From the NCBI GenBank assembly GCA_037893245.1, contig JBAIAA010000317.1, positions 620,001 through 684,000 of the forward strand: a DNA stretch of 64,000 bases, given 5' to 3'. Source of the stretch: Crossaster papposus (taxonomy: Eukaryota; Echinodermata; Asteroidea; Velatida; Solasteridae). The translations under genes were made by a program, and so were the position numbers. A model generated the notes under the pieces. The model was not told where the DNA came from and made no database searches. It saw only the letters and a program-made list of their open reading frames with translations. Below are positions 22,655 through 34,864 of this stretch, in pieces; the stretch's first letter is position 1; every line of letters starts with the position of its first letter.

Positions 22655-23180
22655 ATGGGTTGGTAACGATCGTCTAGCGCGTTCGACGCGTGAGTAACGA
22701 ACCTCCAACGCGCCGCCAGTGTGTGCAGTCACACGCTGGCAAACGCTGAACATTTTAGGTATGTTGAAAAATGTATTTTTGCCTCAGCGTGTTCCAGCGT
22801 GTGGGTAACGCGCTCAGCGCGTTGCGAACGCTGGCCTAGCGTTGGACAACGTTTACCCGCGTGTTGCCGAAATTCCAACACGTTGGCCTACAACGTTCTG
22901 GTGTGACAGGGCCATTACTGTAGTAGCGCGTCATATTTTTGTACAACTAATCATGTGGTCGTTGCCGTACGCTGGTGCGCGTTGGACCGCGCTACTCACG
23001 CGCTGGGCAGTCGTTAATCAGTCATCGAGCGCGTTACTAACGCGTTATGGACACGCTGAAATCACGGTTCCACTTGACTTTTTCTGAGGAAGTTCTGCGT
23101 TTGCCAGCGTATCAACTATTTGTAACGCGCTACTCACGCGTTTGCCTAAAACGTTCTGGTGTGACAGGACCATTACTTTC
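22655..23180. mobile_element. Fold-back element of CAGCGTGTGAGTAACGCG words, copy 2
   Basis: This contains two successive right-type termini (GTTCTGGTGTGACAGGGCC at 22895-22913; GACAGGACC near 23172) separated by the same TGTAGTAGCGCGTC segment found at 36247. The composite order is therefore shared with 35396-36556. Frames at 22721-23087 are incidental. Confidence 0.75.
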
Positions 23181-23951
23181 TTGTGAACGTTTTGATTTCC
23201 TCCGCCCTGACCGGACTAAGTTAAATTCAACCCCAAATCTACATTCTTTTGATAGAATATGAAATTATCTTTAACAGCAGTGTGAAATTGGGTTGTGGCC
23301 ACCGCCAGAAAATAGAAAAATCTAGTCATTTTTTAAAGGTCAATTTGTTGGTTCGGAAGCTTTTTTTACGTTATAAATTTCACCTTCTAAATGTCATATA
23401 ATTTCGAATATGATTTTATAATATACCAGAATGTTTCCTTATCCAAAAGAAAATATACATAATATTGACAGTCGGTGAATAAAACGGATGTTTTGGACCA
23501 AATTCCAGGCGTCGTCGCCAGCTCATTAAGTATTCAAAAACGAGGTCACGCACAAAGTGCCATGAATAAAGCGCACATAAAATGAACGGCTTTTCAGTGC
23601 GCTGCGGACTGACTGACCTGCAGTATACGTCATGATCATTTGTTTTTGTCGCTGGGCTTTAATTTACACATTGTCAGTTATTGTCAGGTCAGGGAACCAT
23701 ACACGCTTTTGAACAGTATTATGCAATGGTGGGTTATACTTTTTGAATAGCTGCAAAAAGTATACTTTAGCTTTTAAGATATCAGCAATAAGCGGACAAA
23801 ATAATTATAAAGTATTTCAGTATCAAGAATGTTTCAACTGCACACTTCGAGCAGTCTTTTCTCTATCGAGCAACTGAATTGATACAGCAAAGTGCAACAT
23901 GACTTTTACAAGATGCTCGTCTTGTTTTCACTCACTACGTTGGACTTCTGT
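23181..23951. other. Unassigned stretch
   Basis: No gene or repeat partner is recognised. Confidence 0.4.
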
Positions 23952-24470
23952 GATGATTGAGTACTAAGTCTGGGGGATTTGATGGTTGTCAGTGGCCAAG
24001 ATGTTTACCCGTTCTCGAAGAAGATGGCAATTAAAATGTTTCAACTTTAAACCGTGTTGTCTCAGACATGAAAATACTTTCTCTAAGCGTTGTACGTGCT
24101 CTTCAAATGTTGAGGGAAATACAATGATATCGTCAAGGTACAGTAGCACAGTGGAATAGTTGAGGTTTCATAAACAGGTTTGCATCAGCCGCTGGAACTT
24201 AGCCGGAGCGTTCGGGAGAACAAAGAGCACCCGGTTGCACTCATAAGAGACCCATTGCAGTGGTGAATGTTGTTTTTAACTCGACTTGCCAATACCCCGA
24301 TGTTAAATTCAGCGTTGTGAAATATTGTGACAAATGTGACACATGTGACACCGGGATGACGGCGTCAAAGAAGCGAACAATAAAACGGTCCTGGATACGG
24401 CGCTGTCTCTCTAGGAAAGAAATTGTTACGATGTTGTCTTCTTGAAATGAGTATAACAATAAAAACAATA
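23952..24470 (-). pseudogene. Ty3/gypsy-type reverse transcriptase remnant
   Basis: The minus strand holds pieces of an LTR-retrotransposon RT in order: LNLTSGYWQVE (24300s), then in another frame LPNAPAKFQRLMQ, then after an in-frame stop YLDDIIVF with FEEHVQRLEKVFSCLRQHGL (24060-24150). YLDD is the catalytic box. At least one frameshift, one stop and a short deletion after GYWQVE break the frame. No LTRs, protease, RNase H or integrase are recognised nearby. It is a decayed internal fragment. Confidence 0.85.
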
Positions 24471-25555
24471 TTTAAAGTAAAATAAATATAGTTACTATAA
24501 ACTTGTTAACCAACAACTATTAAAGTCTTAAGTCTTAACTATTAAAGTATTACCTATTACAATCAAAGCTATTGAATTGACTGAAAGCAAGTTATTAATC
24601 TAGAAACGTAACAAAAATGGCAATTTGCGTCGAAACCTTAGCGAAGGCCGCCATTTTGCGGATAACAAAATATCAGAATTTGTTTATTTCTCGGGCATTT
24701 TTACCATATGAAACTACAACATATATATACAATATATTGCCAAGAGGATTGACGCAAAATTAGAAGTAAACGAAAATGAATAAATGTAACTTATCAAACT
24801 GCGTCATCAAAATTGCCCAGAAAACAAAATATTACTTCTCAGGAAAAACAACAAACAGGGATTAAATAATACGATCATTTTAATTATTGGTAAAAACTAC
24901 TGATTAAACGAGAAAACGATTTACCTGAAATAGGAGGAAAGGAGAGGAGACGATTTGAATTTTGTTTCCGTATAGGTGGGTGAGTCATAATTCGTGAATT
25001 ACTAAGTAGTTGCATTGATCATTGTACAACACTTAGGTTGTAGGTCTCTTTTTCCCCTTAAATTAAAAATACTCCATAGCCCATCCCACTATCCACTACA
25101 CTACGTATATAGCAACTCGACATAAGCTGTTCTTTAAAGTGATTTAATGTAACTAGTTAACTAAATAACAACAATGCTGTGACGCCATGTTTTATTCCGA
25201 TGAACAAACATAACTTCTTATCCAAACTACAGAATAATTTTAGACCCCCCCCCCCCCTTCGCGCGAAGGGGTGTCAATAATTTTAAACCCTCCCATATTT
25301 TATCAGGTTAGGAAACCAGACTAGTTGCCTTGCACCCATTCACTGTTGTGTAACCGAATTGCATTTTTTAAATAGTCTGGAGTTTTTCAAAGATTGCCGG
25401 TAATTCATTTAAAATCCATTTTTCTTGCAAATCACAGCACACAGATGCTGTGATTTAACGGGATGCTTGAGACTTTTATTAACTTAAGTAAGATACTGGT
25501 ATTTCATGAGAATACCGTAGTTTTGTTTTTTGATGTTTGTAAATATATACTGCCT
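24471..25555. other. Unassigned stretch with a 13-C run
   Basis: AT-rich sequence with no gene. A C run lies at 25245-25257 and is followed by TTCGCGCGAAGG, a small palindrome. Confidence 0.45.
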
Positions 25556-25735
25556 TTAAATATATGATACGCCATTGGTATTTGTATTTGTATGAGTTAT
25601 CATGAATGATTGGATTTGGGGGGTTGTATTTTATAGTAAATAGCGTTTCACTGATCTGTCCAAAGTTTTACAATCTTGGTTACCGAGAAACAACCGTCGT
25701 CGGGCCGTTGTTCTTGTTGTTCTTTTGGCGTTGGG
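25556..25735 (-). mobile_element. TTAA-type MITE, truncated inverted copy
   Basis: This holds the 3' portion of the family in reverse (GATACGCCATTGGTA end, TTGTATTTTATAGTAAATA, GTTACCGAGAAACAACCGTC). It stops where the palindromic MITE at 25736 begins. Confidence 0.7.
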
Positions 25736-25880
25736 ATTCCATACATATATACAACTAACGAATTCAACACTCGATGTGCTGAATTCATCTGTTTAATGTT
25801 TAAAATCTAAACTGTTAAAGAGTAGTCACTGACAGCACACTTATAATGTTGATTTAACACTTTAGTTTTTAAGCGTGTAC
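25736..25880. mobile_element. Palindromic MITE, copy B (partial)
   Basis: This matches 3272-3397: GATTCCATACAT, TGTGCTGAATTCATC, GTCACTGACAGCACACTTAT, then GTTGATTTAACACTTT. One arm is missing at the junction with the TTAA MITE fragment. Confidence 0.7.
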
Positions 25881-27008
25881 CAACCGAGCTATGTTGCCCT
25901 ATGTTTGGGGTTCTAAGCGATTTTACAGTTTCGGGTACAGAGATAAACAGTCTTTTCAGGAAATTAAAACAAACATTCTGCATTTAAGAATTTGCGATCT
26001 TAATCGAATTCGTCCCGAAATTGAATCCAGCACATAATTTTCACCCACCAGTGTCATTCGAGCTCAAATCAACTCCGCTGTAACCTTGTCGCGCCGTGGC
26101 AAAATAATTCGCTGGGGAACACTCACCCAAGACGTGGAGAGTAGATTATTGCCTTTCTCGTTCACTAACTCTTTCTGGCAAAACAAATTCCGTTCTGCAT
26201 ATCTTCGTATATGTAATTAATTTAGGTTATCTCCAAGTTGTTGACACAAATAATGTATAACTTCTACATACTTTCATAGATTTTGATGAAACTTGAATGC
26301 AGTGACCCTTGGGTAAAGACAATTCTTCATCGAATTACTGAGGTCAAATGCCATGTAGGAGTCATTTTGAAGTCGTCGTTTAAACATGCCCAAAAATTAT
26401 ACATATACACATGTAGGAACCGATCACAGAAAGGGGGACACACGTGATCCGATGATTATTATTAGTATTATTATGATTAGTATTATATTACTAAATGTAC
26501 CAAGAAGGAGGACTTTGGGGCATATAATTTGGTAATAGTGAGACTATTCCAAATAGGAAGACTTTATAGAGTGTATCTTTGTTTGTTTATCTGTGTAAGG
26601 ACCACGTTTAACTGTTTTAATCACTATTTTAAGTAGGGCCCCAAATGTATAAATGCCAAATTTCGTGGAAAAGGCACTAGGTAAAAACGGGTTAGGTGAC
26701 AGTAACAATTGTGTGCATGTGTCTATGGGAAGGTATCTCTATTTACCTATTTCCGGGTATTATTATTACTATTATTATGTATTCAGCCATCACAAACATT
26801 AACAACAACAATTAATACAGAACACTACTTTGAGGGAGCAAAAGCAAATTAATTACTGTGATCCGTGGAACTGCTACCCTGCATCTGCTTGTAAAAACAA
26901 AAACATTCAATTTGTTTACTTAATCAAACATCAGAAGTATTGTGGTAATCACGACATGTGCATTTTGTTCCGAGGAAGCTGTGATTAATAATTTCGTGTC
27001 AAGCCGGG
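25881..27008. other. Unassigned stretch
   Basis: No gene is seen. A TATTAGTATTATTATGATTAG simple stretch lies near 26460. Confidence 0.4.
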
Positions 27009-27011
27009 TTA

Positions 27012-27790
27012 GGGTGGGATTTCACGGGGCACGCGAACGATTCGCGCAGGATGCGAAAGTCCAACATCGGAGAGGTTTTTTTCCGAATGTGTCGCGACAA
27101 TGCGGTTTCTCACAACGTATGTGCGAATGTCGTGTGTAGATTTGCCGAACTATGGCCAGTCCACATACACGAAGAACATGCGACTAAAATGCGAATAACA
27201 CGAATGTTGCACGAATCTCGGACAACATTCGTGCGGACATTTCGCGACACATGCGACACATGCGAACTGTTCGCGCATATTTCGCGAATAATGAACGTCG
27301 TGCGACATTCATGCGACATTCGTACATATGTCGCGCGATTATCTTGCGAAAGGCTCGCGTTTGCTTCGTTGGCGAAGTCACCTGTTCTCAAGAAATACGC
27401 GAACAGTTCCTGAACAGCTCGAGAAATTATCGGACAAACTTCGCTGCTTTCGCGAGACATGCGCGATACATTCTTCCAACTGTCGGAATATGTTTCGGGT
27501 TTCACGACGATTTTGCGAAACATCACGCACGTCGTGAGTAGGTCTTGCGCATATGACGAAACTTTTATGACATTTTTGAGGGCAAATCACGAGCAAATCA
27601 CGACCCGGAGTGCTGGAAACGTTTGCAAGAAATTGTAAAAACAACTCCCGCGAACAATTAACGGCGCTTCTGAACCCCCGCGCATGTTTGGCAAACTGTT
27701 GAAGCCGAAAATACGAATGTTGGACTTTGCCATTTTCCCCGGAATTTTAATCCTTCGCAATTTGTTCGCGTGCCCCGTGAAAACCCACCC
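27012..27790. mobile_element. Inverted-repeat element of TGCGACA/TTCGCG words with TTA duplication
   Basis: The ends are inverted: GGGTGGGATTTCACGGGGCA then CGCGAAC at the left, and the complement of GGGTGGGTTTTCACGGGGCA then CGCGAAC at the right. Both sides are flanked by TTA (27009-27011, 27791-27793), a 3-bp duplication as in PIF/Harbinger-like insertions. The 779-bp interior is a mosaic of CGAA/TTCG, TGCGACA/TGTCGCA and GCGCG words. Many overlapping frames (27051-27644) are composition artefacts. Confidence 0.85.
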
Positions 27791-29289
27791 TTACTAGGGG
27801 CTGGCTCGTCAGTAACCACAACTTGGAATTCATCTCGAGGATTTATAGAGTTAATCGTAACCTTTCCGACTCCATCAACATTTGTCTTGTTTCGGTAGAT
27901 TTTAGGGACTTGGTCTTAAAGGCCTAGCTTGACTATTGATGCAATGGCAAACTTGCAACGGGCTGGAGGCCCGAACCACTTTTGGGGGAATCAAATTGAT
28001 GGTGTATTTACAAGTCTTGCTTAGTAAATACAGGTTATTTTACCAGCCAAAACGCCATTGGCTTTTTATGCTAAGCAACAAATCAACTGAATATCACCAG
28101 TCACAAACAATATACAATCAACTAAAAATCTGATTTGTAACCCTGTTTTGTCAAGAAAGAACTAGTTCTACTACCGCGAACAATTTGCCAACGAAGGTGA
28201 ATGGAACAGATTGTGCGCCAGCAAGATAGGCCTACATGTTTAGCAATATAAAGCGAACGCTGTCCGTTTCGCTAATGTTAACAAAATTACCGACACAACT
28301 GTAAACGTTTACACTTCAGTCGGGGCTACAAACCTGCCCTGACAACAACAGAAGATGTTACTCAAAGATATGTTACCGGAAAAGAAGTTTACTATAAATG
28401 TTTTACAAAAAATATCGCTATAATTTTGACTGAACAAAAAAACATACTATTTTAGTGATTCCCATCTGCTATTTCCAATGTTTGCAACATTGCTAATGTT
28501 GTATTTAGGTGTGATCCTTGGCCAAATGGCATATTATATGGTATTCAACCAAGTTGGAACACGGCATCCCTGTTACGTCTACGTATCACTATGTTTAAGT
28601 GTTACACACAATTGACCCCATATTATGTAGTAACAAACGGATATTGTTATACCAAAGTATTAAATTGTGAGATCCGACATTGTGTCAATAAATAGTCACA
28701 ATCATAGTTTGTTGCAAACGTTCATGTGCTACTCCAAAAGTGATGTTCCCGGGGAGTACATTACCTTGATCCTTCTCAGCGTTTGGTCCCTTCTGCAATA
28801 ACAAAACCAAGTTTAATAGAAGCAATCGTGGAAAAGCGGTTTTATTTTCGCTGGTACTATGTGAACCACTAATACGCACGCATCGCATGGAACAGTAATG
28901 GCAAACAAGTTTGGAAGACCTTTCGTTGCCGGCATTCTTCTGCCCTTTTTTCTGCCCCAGTGTTATTATTACCCGAACTTTAAGACCAAACTAGCTAACC
29001 ACTGATGGCCACCGTGCAAAAGCAACGCGCTAGCGTTAACATACGACACGCGCATTTTGAAATATGCCGCGCGTATAGATACAAACGTTCTACGCGTACA
29101 TTTATAGCGCGCAGTATCAAGATTTGGTGCGTCCTTTACAAGTTATAAGTTACCGTAGAGCTGTGGAATTCTGCTAATTATTGGCTTACATGATACTTGA
29201 TTAATGCTGGTTCAGGGGACATGTATTCACTTATTCTTGAAAGCCGGGGACATTACCACAGAATAATGCCATCCACGTGATCGAGTCTC
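27791..29289. other. Mostly unassigned; contains a fragment related to the 14783 MITE
   Basis: 28010-28210 shares AAGTCTTGCTTAG, ATGCTAAGCAA and TTGCCAACGAAG landmarks with 14783-14996, in part. I see nothing else of note. Confidence 0.4.
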
Positions 29290-29339
29290 GACTTATCAGA
29301 AGCTATCAACTCTCATAGGTATTTATTAATATTGTTTTT

Positions 29340-29475
29340 TTTTTTACTCATTTTTGTCAAACCAATTACAGGATATCTAGCACAACCATTTTGCTGGATG
29401 CCTAGAATCACTATTTAGTGTAAAATAAGTAATATATTGTTTTAATAATTATGTAGTAAAATTGGTGTATAATAC
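29340..29475 (-). mobile_element. TTAA-type MITE fragment, inverted
   Basis: On the minus strand it reads from TATACACCAATTTTAC through TAGGCATCCAGCAAAATGG to AATTGGTTTGAC, the first third of the family. Confidence 0.75.
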
Positions 29476-29810
29476 TCGTACTCTTGTTTGTTTGTTTGTT
29501 TGTTTATTTCCACAGCATTAATCCAACAAAGTTAATCATAATATAGTATAGTATAATAAGTAATATATAAATAAATAAATAAATAGATATATTAAGATAC
29601 AATTAATGAACAAGTGATACTGCAGAGGGATCCATTAAGAAGCAAAGCTTGTAAGCAATGGTCCCTATATAAAGCAAACACGTGCACTGAGCCTACAGGA
29701 AAGATAAAAGAGAAAAGAGAAAAGAGAAGGCATGAGATTGGGAAACAAAAATACCAACAGGGCTCAGTGCACATGTTGCTTACAAAAGCTAAATTTAACT
29801 TACAAATATG

Positions 29811-29860
<50 letters not shown>
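29811..29860 (+). repeat. 50-base A homopolymer
   Basis: This lies within the 3' UTR of the minus-strand LINE, where it is poly-T on the element's sense strand. It is therefore not the element's own poly-A tail. It could mark a separate insertion or slippage expansion. Frames at 29592-29935 translate it as F or K runs and are not genes. Confidence 0.9.
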
Positions 29861-29862
<2 letters not shown>

Positions 29863-29961
29863 ACCCAAAAAAACAAACAAGTACCTAAGGGCACGGGCTA
29901 TATACAATGTAGGCTCGCTAATTGGATTTAAATGAACAATGAACAATTGCATTACAGAGAT

Positions 29962-32959
29962 TCAGCTATAAGCTTCTAACAAGATAGATTTGTAGATACG
30001 TTTAAAGGTCGAAATGTTTTTAGAGGCTTTGAGATTATCAGGAACTGAATTCCAAAGCATGGGTCCCTTATGTTTAACCGTTTTATGGGCAAAGGAAGTA
30101 CGGGTATATGGAATGTGGAAATTAGAGGCTTGACGAGTAAAGTAAGAATGAATTTCAAGATTCCGAGAAAAAATACTTTTTATGGCAGAAGGTATATTGT
30201 TAATGGTAACCTTGTACATGAGGGACCCAAGTTTATAATGATAAATATCATCTAGTTTTAAAGTTTTATGTTTTAAGAACAGGGGATCTGTATGTGCATT
30301 AAAATCTGAGAAGTTTATTATTCGAAGGGCCCGTTTCTGCAAAAGAAGAAGTCTGTTCAAATATTTGCCAGCGGCACCTCCCCATGCGATTATCCCATAA
30401 TTAATGTATGATAGAACCATGGTATTGTACAGAGAATCAAGAACAGGTTCGGGAAAGAAATGTTTGATCTTATTAATAACACCAATATTCCTAGCAATAA
30501 TTTTACAAATATGATCGATATGACTTTTCCATGTTAGCCCACAATCAATAAATAATCCCAAAAATTTACAGCAAACAGTTTGTTTAATACTGGAGTCATT
30601 TATCTTGACTTCACATGGAAGTTCACTAGCAGAATTACTAAATAACATGTAGTTAGATTTGGCAGTATTAAGGGATAGCCCATTGATTGCGAACCAATTC
30701 GCAGCAGACTTAAGTTCCATGTTAACTGTGCGCACAAGGTGACTAGTGTCACTATGTGAAAAAAGTAAATTGGAGTCATCAGCAAACAATATAAATGATA
30801 GCACACTAGAGGAATTTGTAAAGTCGTTAATATATAATAAAAAAAGCAATGGCCCAAGGATGGATCCTTGAGGTACACCATGGGTAAGAATACCAGAACT
30901 TGAATTTATACCATTAATTGATACATACTGCGATCTGTTCGAAAGATAGCTCCTAAACCATTCAAGGGGAATTCCTCTGATACCATAAAATGACAGTTTA
31001 TGCAATAAAATGTTATGGTCAATAGTGTCAAATGCCTTAGAGAGGTCAAGAAATATTCCTATAGTGTGTTTCGAGTCATCAATCGCCTTAGAAACTTTAT
31101 CAATAAAATCAAGGAGTGCATGACTGGTAGAATGTTTACTACGAAAACCAAATTGTGATTTAGACAAAATGTTATGTTTGTCCAGAAATGTAATGGTACG
31201 GGCGTAGACACATTTTTCGAAAATCTTCGAGAAACAGGGCAGGATAGAGATGGGTCTATAATTTTCAATACAATTTGGATCACCCTTTTTAAAAACAGGA
31301 ATAACTTTGGCAATTTTTAATTGGGATGGGACTATGCCCGTCGTAAAGGATGAATTGATAATATGCGCAAGAGGTTTACATATAGATAAAATTGACTTTT
31401 TAATAATAGAAATGTTTATTGTGTCGTGGCCAGAACTCGTTTTGTTTTGCAAATCTTTAACAATATTCACAATCTCATATTCATTAACTGGGGTAAGAAA
31501 GAATGAATTTGTATTAGGATTGGAAAGGTAGTCAGTAAAATTAAGAGGTGGTTGGATGGGTTGAATGTTGCTGGCAAGATTAGGTCCAATGTTGATAAAG
31601 TAATCATTAAAATAATTTACAATGTGCTCAGTATTATTAATTACTTTGCCATCAAAAATAATGCTACCAATACTTGGAGAGGATTTTTTATTATTCAAGA
31701 CGGAATTAATTACTTTCCAAGTATTACGGATATTATTTTTTTCCTGTTCGAACTGGCGAGCATAATACGTTTTTTTGGATGAACGTAGCAGATTGGTAAG
31801 GATATTTTTATACTTAGTGTATTTAAATTTATGAGATATGGAAGGATTGGACAAATATTGACGATATAGTTTGTTTTTCTTGTTGATGGATTTGAGGAGG
31901 GAATGCGTAATCCAAGGGGTTTTCGAGCTGTGGCTAATTTTGGTTTTATGGTTATGTCGAACTAAAGGAATATTTTTATCATATAGATAATTAAAATTAT
32001 CCATAAATGTATTATATGCTGATTCGGGGTTATTACAGCAAAATACATCCGTCCAATCAAACGATTGCAAGTTATCGATAAAATGATGAAGATTGTCATT
32101 AGCAAAATCACGAGTATAGGAAACATTATTTTTGTGGCTAGGTTCAGTATTTGAGTTAGAGGATTGTATGAACGTAAAAATAGGCAAATGATCGGAGATA
32201 TCGGAGAGTAAAATACCGGATTCGGGGGGGGGGGGGGGAAATATTTGACCAAAGATTATCAATAAGAGTTGTAGAAGTATCGGTAATGCGTGTTGGTTTA
32301 TCTATTGAAGGAAGGAATGAATAAGATGTAAGTAGATCGATAAATGTTTGAGTACTAGGATTAGCATAGTTGAGTAAATTAATATTAAAATCACCAGAAA
32401 TAATACAACGTTTGCTACCGTAGGCTATGCGGGAGCATACTACTTGAAAGGAGGTCATGAACTCACTGTGAACAACAGAGGGAGCTTTATATACAACACC
32501 TGTAACAATGTTTTTAGATTTAGGGACAGTAATTTCGATAAATAGTGACTCAAGGGTTTCATCTGAGAAATTTAGGTCTTCCCTAGGGCTAACATCCAGA
32601 TCCTTAGAAACATAAAGAGCGACTCCACCTCCAGCCTTATTACCATCTCTATTGTTCACAATGAGCTCATAACCAGGCAGGACAAAATAACTATGGGGAT
32701 CACTTTTAAGCCAGGTTTCAGACAGCGCAATGATTGAAAAGTTATGATTGATCGACTGGAGGAAGACTTGAAGTTTATCAAAATTTTTCTGTAAACTTCT
32801 GATATTAACATGTAACAAAGAAACGAAATTGTTATTAGTCGGTTTAGGAAATTGCTCTGTTGAATAATACTGAGAATTATTAGATAAATAAAACTGCGAG
32901 CTGGCATCAACACCATCATCATCAATATCCATCACAAAATCATTAATAGTACCAGCCAT
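29962..32959 (-). pseudogene. LINE ORF2: AP-endonuclease plus reverse transcriptase, one frameshift
   Basis: About 999 codons encode the enzyme that nicks target DNA and copies the LINE RNA. The endonuclease (first ~270 residues) has HVNIRSL, SETWL, ISGDFNIN and SDHLPIF. The RT follows with SSGHDTI, KVIPVFKKGDP, ENYRPISIL, GIFLDLSKAFDTIDH, HGVPQGSILGPLLF and the catalytic FADD (FILFADDSN). The thumb region and a C-terminal FTRQASNFHIP block precede the stop. The frame breaks at 32224-32238, where 15 G on the plus strand (proline codons in the sense) replace part of the EN between LIDNLWSNI and ESGILLSDISDHL. The two readable pieces are 32959 to ~32238 and ~32224 to 29962. Otherwise the ORF is intact, so the break looks recent. 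It could also be an assembly error in the homopolymer. Confidence 0.9.
32224..32238 (+). repeat. 15-base G homopolymer inside LINE coding region
   Basis: This is the site of the frame break in the LINE endonuclease domain. Frames on both sides are long and open. Confidence 0.9.
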
Positions 32960-33295
32960 GATCAGTACAGGTTAACGGTGCATAGCACAACCTTAAAGAC
33001 TCTGTAATTAATGCAAATTGGGTAGCCCAAAGAAGTAAATTATTCAGGTGTAACATGACCAGAGTCAGGAATGTTATTGTGAGTTGCCAGGATGATATTA
33101 AGCAAGCCCTTAGGTACATGTATACAAGGTACAAGAACATTAAGAATACCATTATAAATACAAAACATAAGTTTAAAGCTATACAAAATATGAGATTATG
33201 TGTTTAATTGAGAGGGGATTGATGAATGTGAACCAGGGAAATCAATGAAGTTGTCGTGATGCAGTCAGACATAATAGGACACAGTTTTGGTGAAC

Positions 33296-33613
33296 TTAGC
33301 TGGCTTGAGGGGCTGCGTACTTCTTACCCTGGATATAAAGCTCACCATTGCGGAAGACGGGGTGTTGTCCGGAGTCATATGCTCGCTTCATGACTTCTCG
33401 GAGCGATCTTTTCTTGGCCACGTCTGAAGCAGGTAAGTCGGGTAGAATGAATAACCCAGAGTTGGTGAGAGCCTCCTTGGCACCTTTCAGGATACTATAG
33501 CGATCGGAGCGGTACAAGAATCTGGCTATATTCTCGCGAAAGGCGAGTGAATCAAAAGCTGTCAACATTTGAACGTGGTTCACCCTAGTGGGGCATTTGT
33601 TACGTCTGAACAT
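33296..33613 (-). pseudogene. LINE ORF1 C-terminal part (nucleic-acid-binding protein)
   Basis: 105 codons on the minus strand precede ORF2 by about 340 bases. The segment SILKGAKEALTNSGLFILPD, with DVAKKRSLREVMKRA and NGELYIQGKKY, has the layout of the LINE ORF1p C-terminal domain (ILK.AK...G.FI..D, KRR.L, LYI.GK.Y). This domain binds RNA next to the RRM. The usual coiled coil, RRM or CCHC knuckles are missing because the copy is 5'-truncated; an upstream TGA closes the frame. The identity comes from domain pattern and position. Confidence 0.65.
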
Positions 33614-33620
33614 AATTTTT

Positions 33621-34864
33621 TTAAATATCCCTTGTCATGTATTTACAATAACCTTATAAAACGCGTGTGTTTCATTTTGTGGTCAGTTTAATATGCAGAG
33701 AAGTGTTGTACAATCAATATTGCAACATGACAAACAAATGTTATTCGGATCCTCTATTTTTCATAAAATGTTCAATTTCTCAGGTACAAAACTTAATTGC
33801 CCAATTCTTGGTCCAACATCTAGGACAAATATCGGGAGTAAATATTCAAATCATTCGGTCTATACATGTACAATGTAAGTTCACTTCCCACACCCCAAAA
33901 CATTGGGACCATGTGCACGTATAAACACTGTATAATAAATAACCATGTATACACACTAGACTAAAATACATAATTGACAATAACGGTAATTAATTGTGTT
34001 AGCTCAGTCATGCTCAGTCTTAGCAGGAGAACATAATAGTCCCGAAATGCTCTCGTCAATAAGGTAACCGTATCCCAAAAGTTACGCAAGTACGTGATAT
34101 TTGCCGCGTATAAATTACCTTTCTTTAACTAGCCCAGATCATTCCAATATAGCCAAGGCAATGTGTGCATCTGCATGTGTGACACGTGCAGTACTCGCTT
34201 CACTTCGTAATAAAGAGGCATCCGCCGTTTGATTGATGACATTTCTTGGCGAAGGTTCGTGGCGTGCTCGCAGTACCGTGCCGGGCCCCAGCTAGTTGGT
34301 GTTTACATTTGCGAGCTCCCTGTGTTCTGTGGCACTTCTACTTGGCTTTCCTGTATATTTCCTAAATTGACTGCTTAGTGTTATCATCGCTTGATCTGCC
34401 TCTGCCAAGAGTACTGTTATGTGCAAATAGCAAAACGATGATTGGGGGTTACTCGTAGTACGTCGTATAATGGGTAGCACCGTTGATTGTCACCATTAAT
34501 CGCTTTGTGGCGACTGTGGCGGATTGCAATTGTCACCCCGGGTTGCGAAAATAAACTGATTGATTGTAAACCAAGTCACTTTTTTTCTGTGTAAATAAAC
34601 TACAATCGGGAATTATTCACAAATTACAATAAATTGACGGCCAATTATATTTTGGACTTTATGGGTTGAAAAACCGTTAAGTTTATTATATGAGGAAATG
34701 CTAAAATGAATGTATTGTTTGGTTAAGTTGGTCTACAAATTATAAAGCATTACTGTGCCATTCTTATTCTTGGTGATTATTAAATTGACAGTTATAGGTT
34801 CTTGGGTTATTCAGAACAAATGTGCTTAATTTTCTTACAACAAATACACTTTATTCGCATGAAC
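33621..34864. other. Unassigned stretch
   Basis: No gene is seen. The two overlapping plus frames at 33667-33924 are short and carry no domain. Confidence 0.4.

Larger units (their letters stand above)
29484..33620 (-). mobile_element. CR1/Jockey-group LINE with ORF1 remnant and EN-RT ORF2
   Basis: This minus-strand element reads, 5' to 3', ORF1 C-terminus (33613-33296), a spacer, ORF2 (32959-29962), and a 3' UTR that contains a 50-base T run on this strand (plus A run 29811-29860). It probably ends in a CAAA-type tail (plus (TTTG)n at 29484-29508). The 5' end is truncated within ORF1. Target duplications were not identified. The clade within the CR1/Jockey group is not assigned. Confidence 0.8.

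Noticed and set aside
21205-23180. CRISPR-like regular repeats
   Set aside because: The repeats vary, occur on both strands and lack uniform spacers. The sequence is an animal fold-back transposon.
27051-27644. Several frames of 65-138 codons
   Set aside because: They lie wholly inside the TTCGCG/TGCGACA inverted-repeat element and overlap on both strands.
29592-29935. Phenylalanine- and lysine-rich frames
   Set aside because: They read the A50 homopolymer in the LINE 3' UTR.
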